Origin: an uncultured Holosporaceae bacterium
GTDB lineage: Bacteria; Pseudomonadota; Alphaproteobacteria; RUG11792
Direction of reading: 5' to 3'
DNA: 15,948 nucleotides
Assembly (NCBI GenBank): GCA_947285985.1
Contig: CAMYPB010000016.1
Span: forward strand, 1 to 15,948
Below the pieces are notes generated by a model. That model was not told the DNA's origin, did no database searches, and worked only from the letters and a program-made list of their open reading frames with translations. The position numbers and the translations under genes are program-made. Each line of letters begins with the position of its first letter. Positions within the stretch are counted from its first letter, which is position 1. Of the stretch, positions 13,983-15,948 are shown piece by piece.

Positions 13983-14897
13983 TTATCGGAGATATTCTTC
14001 GATTTCTTTTGATGCGAGGGCTCCCTGACCTGCTGCGTATATCGCCTGTTTGAGACTCCCAGAAACGACGTCTCCCGCCGCAAAAATTCCATCGACCGAA
14101 GTTTTTGTGTTGTTCGTCTTTATATATCCCATACTATCCGTTTCAACGATATCACGTATAAATTCTGATGAGGGCTCTGTTCCGATCGCTATGAAAATTC
14201 CATCGACATTGATAATATTTATCTCATCATTTTGAGAATTTTGTATGACGATTGATTCGACATTTTTCGATCCCTCTATAGAAATGATTTTAGAATTCCA
14301 TATACATTCTATATTTTTTTTAGCGAACAATTTTTCTTGGAGGACATTATCCGCGCGGAGTTTATCGCGTCTATGAACGAGGTATACTTTCTTTGAAAAT
14401 CCAGATAAAAAGAGGGCTTCCATAACGGCCGTATTTCCCCCTCCAATGACAGCCGTTATTTTGTCTTTGTATAATGGTCCATCGCATGTCGCACACCACG
14501 ACACTCCCTTATTAATAAATTCTTCCTCTCCTTTGACATTTAGATGTCTGTGTTTCGCACCCGTTGCGATGAGGACTGTCCTTGATATAATCTGTTTCCC
14601 GGATTCAAGATTGATATAAAAAAGATTATCCTCTTTTTTTATGGATGAGACATTTTCATATTCAAATTGAATACCTAAAGATTCAGATTGTTCAATGATC
14701 TGCATCATGAAATCTGGTCCGCTTATAGATTTGAATCCCGGGAAATTTTCGATCTTATCTGTGTTCATGAGTTGTCCTCCTGGATTATTTCCCGCGATGA
14801 CGATCGGTTTTAAATCGGCCCGAGCCGCGTATATCCCGCATGTCAATCCAGAAGGTCCAGACCCTATGATAACTAAGTTATTGATATCTTTATTCAT
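13983..14897 (-). CDS. trxB: Thioredoxin reductase
   Basis: Cytoplasmic FAD/NADPH flavoenzyme that reduces thioredoxin, central to thiol redox balance. The 304-residue protein has the FAD-binding GSGPSGLTCGIYAAR (12-26), the GGQL block, and the redox pair Cys135-x-x-Cys138 in SWCATCDG. The NADPH-binding GGGNTAVMEA and the C-terminal FAD motif GIFAAGDVVSG...QAIYAAGQGALA are also present. Length is typical for the low-molecular-weight bacterial type. GAGGAG lies eight bases upstream of the ATG at 14897. A predicted extended -10 (14955-14947) and the motif shared with pdhA (14991-14973) lie in the gap behind the upstream gene, so trxB probably has its own regulated promoter. Confidence 0.95.
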   Translation of the reverse strand: MNKDINNLVIIGSGPSGLTCGIYAARADLKPIVIAGNNPGGQLMNTDKIENFPGFKSISGPDFMMQIIEQSESLGIQFEYENVSSIKKEDNLFYINLESGKQIISRTVLIATGAKHRHLNVKGEEEFINKGVSWCATCDGPLYKDKITAVIGGGNTAVMEALFLSGFSKKVYLVHRRDKLRADNVLQEKLFAKKNIECIWNSKIISIEGSKNVESIVIQNSQNDEINIINVDGIFIAIGTEPSSEFIRDIVETDSMGYIKTNNTKTSVDGIFAAGDVVSGSLKQAIYAAGQGALASKEIEEYLR

Positions 14898-14946
14898 AAT
14901 TTTTCTCCTCTATTTTTTTAAGTTCATATTTCTAACGTACTTAATC

Positions 14947-14955
14947 ATCATATCA
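14947..14955 (-). promoter_or_regulatory. Extended -10 element of trxB
   Basis: TGATATGAT on the minus strand (TGn plus TATGAT, 5/6). It would start transcription about 43 bases before the trxB ATG. No clear -35 hexamer is seen. Confidence 0.4.
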
Positions 14956-14972
14956 CAGTTTTTAAAGGATTC

Positions 14973-14991
14973 GACATTTCGTACACAACTT
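14973..14991 (-). promoter_or_regulatory. 19-bp motif upstream of trxB, shared with pdhA
   Basis: On the minus strand AAGTTGTGTACGAAATGTC differs from the pdhA-upstream motif at one base. It begins 33 bases before the TGA of the trxB extended -10, against 42 bases for the equivalent point of pdhA: a difference of about one helical turn. Confidence 0.5.
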
Positions 14992-14992
14992 A

Positions 14993-15448
14993 TTATTTTT
15001 TTCTTTTGACGAGTATATTTGTTATGTCGTCCGTATAATCTATATTCCTCGCATCTTTCAATAATTTTATCAATTTCATCCATTCGAAATAGAATTTTCC
15101 TCCGTTGACATTGTATATCTGTCCGTTTTCTGAAATACTCGACATTATATACCCTATTTCATGGGGGAATAATTTCTCGTATACATTATAGAAGAGTATA
15201 ATATCATTGACGAAGGGATATATACGGCTGTCTTTTAAACATTCGATATCAATCATCTTTTCATCTAGTGTTTTTATTATGTCGTCCGTTATTGAGGATG
15301 TGTCGATATATAGTCCAGACAACGATATTCCCCCATCCATATCAAATTTTTCAGTTATGATAGAATTTTCGTCTATATAAGACTCATTTTCTAAACATGA
15401 CGCAAAACAATCGCTAGAAAAAAGAATTAAACATAATATAAAAAACAT
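14993..15448 (-). CDS. Small exported protein of unknown function
   Basis: No family recognised. The 151-residue product has a short signal peptide (MFFILCLILFSSDCFA, cleavage near 16; the n-region lacks a basic residue). The mature domain is acidic, with mixed helix-type segments and a Tyr/Phe-rich centre (NDIILFYNVYEKLFPHEIGY) and a basic end (VKRKK). GAGGT seven bases before the ATG supports the start. It lies 95 bases upstream of trxB in the same direction and is divergent from gpmI. The function cannot be read from the sequence. Confidence 0.7.
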   Translation of the reverse strand: MFFILCLILFSSDCFASCLENESYIDENSIITEKFDMDGGISLSGLYIDTSSITDDIIKTLDEKMIDIECLKDSRIYPFVNDIILFYNVYEKLFPHEIGYIMSSISENGQIYNVNGGKFYFEWMKLIKLLKDARNIDYTDDITNILVKRKK

Positions 15449-15504
15449 AGAAAATACCTCACAAATATTATCACATACTTTTATTATTATATTTCAAATA
15501 TGTT

Positions 15505-15534
15505 AACAAAAAGTTAAGAATGTTTGTATAGTAT
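15505..15534 (+). promoter_or_regulatory. Promoter of gpmI
   Basis: TTAACA (15505-15510, 5/6) and TATAGT (15529-15534, 5/6) are spaced by 18 bases. The start point would be near 15541, about 47 bases before the gpmI ATG. Confidence 0.5.
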
Positions 15535-15587
15535 TTTTTAATGGTTATGTTATATTATTTTATATGAAAGATGATGTGAAGAGATAA

Positions 15588-15948
15588 ATGATGAACAAGA
15601 AAATAATACTTTGTATTTTAGATGGATTTGGTATATCAAACGAAAAATTTGGAAACGCAATACTAGAAGCTAAATATTTCCTAAAATTATTTGAAAATTC
15701 GAAACATTCTTTATTAGAAGCGTCCGGGAAATACGTTGGTCTTCCTGATGGACAGTTTGGAAATTCTGAGGTTGGACACCTCACGATTGGATCTGGACGC
15801 ATCATCAAACAAAAACTTCCCCTCATATCAGATTCCATAAAATCCCATGAATTTGACAATATGGAAGAATTGAGATTATTTTTAGATAAATACGAAACAT
15901 TTCATGTTATGGGTCTTTTTTCGGATGGGGGCATACACTCCCATATCG
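15588..15948 (+). CDS. gpmI: 2,3-bisphosphoglycerate-independent phosphoglycerate mutase (partial, 3' end outside the window)
   Basis: A glycolytic enzyme that interconverts 3- and 2-phosphoglycerate with two Mn ions and a phosphoserine intermediate. The 120 visible residues hold the first metal ligand Asp in LCILDGFG, the catalytic serine in FGNSEVGHLTIGSGR, and the substrate-binding DGGIHSH near the right edge. It begins at ATG 15588 (ATG 15591 also possible). A seven-codon open frame (15564-15587) ends directly before the start. Its presence implies that lower glycolysis or gluconeogenesis is kept, consistent with the PDH operon nearby. It is divergent from the small exported protein. Confidence 0.95.
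   Translation, partial: MMNKKIILCILDGFGISNEKFGNAILEAKYFLKLFENSKHSLLEASGKYVGLPDGQFGNSEVGHLTIGSGRIIKQKLPLISDSIKSHEFDNMEELRLFLDKYETFHVMGLFSDGGIHSHI

Noticed and set aside
1..15948. CRISPR arrays, insertion sequences, phage genes or toxin-antitoxin pairs
   Set aside because: No regularly spaced direct repeats, transposase motifs, terminal inverted repeats or recognisable toxin or antitoxin proteins were seen on either strand.

Overview
The window looks like chromosome from a very AT-rich, probably host-associated alphaproteobacterium. The evidence is a split E1 pyruvate dehydrogenase operon (pdhA-pdhB-pdhC), an lptC-lptA-lptB operon with a separate lptF-lptG pair, perfect chromosomal parS palindromes, strongly A/T-biased third codon positions, and several small exported proteins of unrecognised family. 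A Holosporales/Rickettsiales-like intracellular bacterium is my inference. The code is standard: TGA is used as a stop (lptF, lptA, pdhA, pdhC) and Trp is TGG. No transposon, phage gene or CRISPR array is visible.

Layout, left to right. (1) 1-323: the 3' end of a gene entering from the left, with a charged Lys/Glu/Ser tail and a rho-independent terminator. (2) 332-2569, minus: lptF then lptG, the inner-membrane permease of the LPS exporter. (3) 2735-3997, plus: serS, closed by a strong terminator. (4) 4048-4427: a 380-base non-coding stretch with three perfect parS sites and a run of 13 G. The G run sits exactly between a -35-like and a -10-like hexamer with 17-base spacing. (5) 4428-5567: an HD-type phosphohydrolase carrying a lipoprotein signal sequence, then tRNA-Pro(CGG) at 5608-5685. 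(6) 5704-7553, minus: lptC-lptA-lptB, read from a promoter with a perfect extended -10 that also settles the lptC start. (7) 7736-9721, plus: two exported proteins of unknown function, one large with a disordered N-terminal third and a helical C-terminal part, one small. (8) 9856-13265, plus: pdhA-pdhB-pdhC. (9) 13316-13867, minus: an exported protein with 22-residue tandem repeats and a second 13-G run inside its reading frame just after the signal peptide. (10) 13983-15448, minus: a small exported protein and trxB. (11) 15588 to the end, plus: the 5' end of gpmI.

How it fits together. Five of the seven Lpt proteins (B, C, A, F, G) are here, so the cell probably still builds an LPS-type outer membrane. 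GpmI and PDH suggest that lower glycolysis and acetyl-CoA formation from pyruvate are kept; E3 (lpd) is not in the window. The parS cluster implies that the replication origin region and parAB are not far away on the chromosome. The most unusual signals are the two G13 tracts: one in a promoter spacer, one in a coding region where a single-base change in either direction gives an early stop. Both are configured like phase-variation switches. A 19-base motif shared (18/19) by the pdhA and trxB upstream regions suggests a small regulon.
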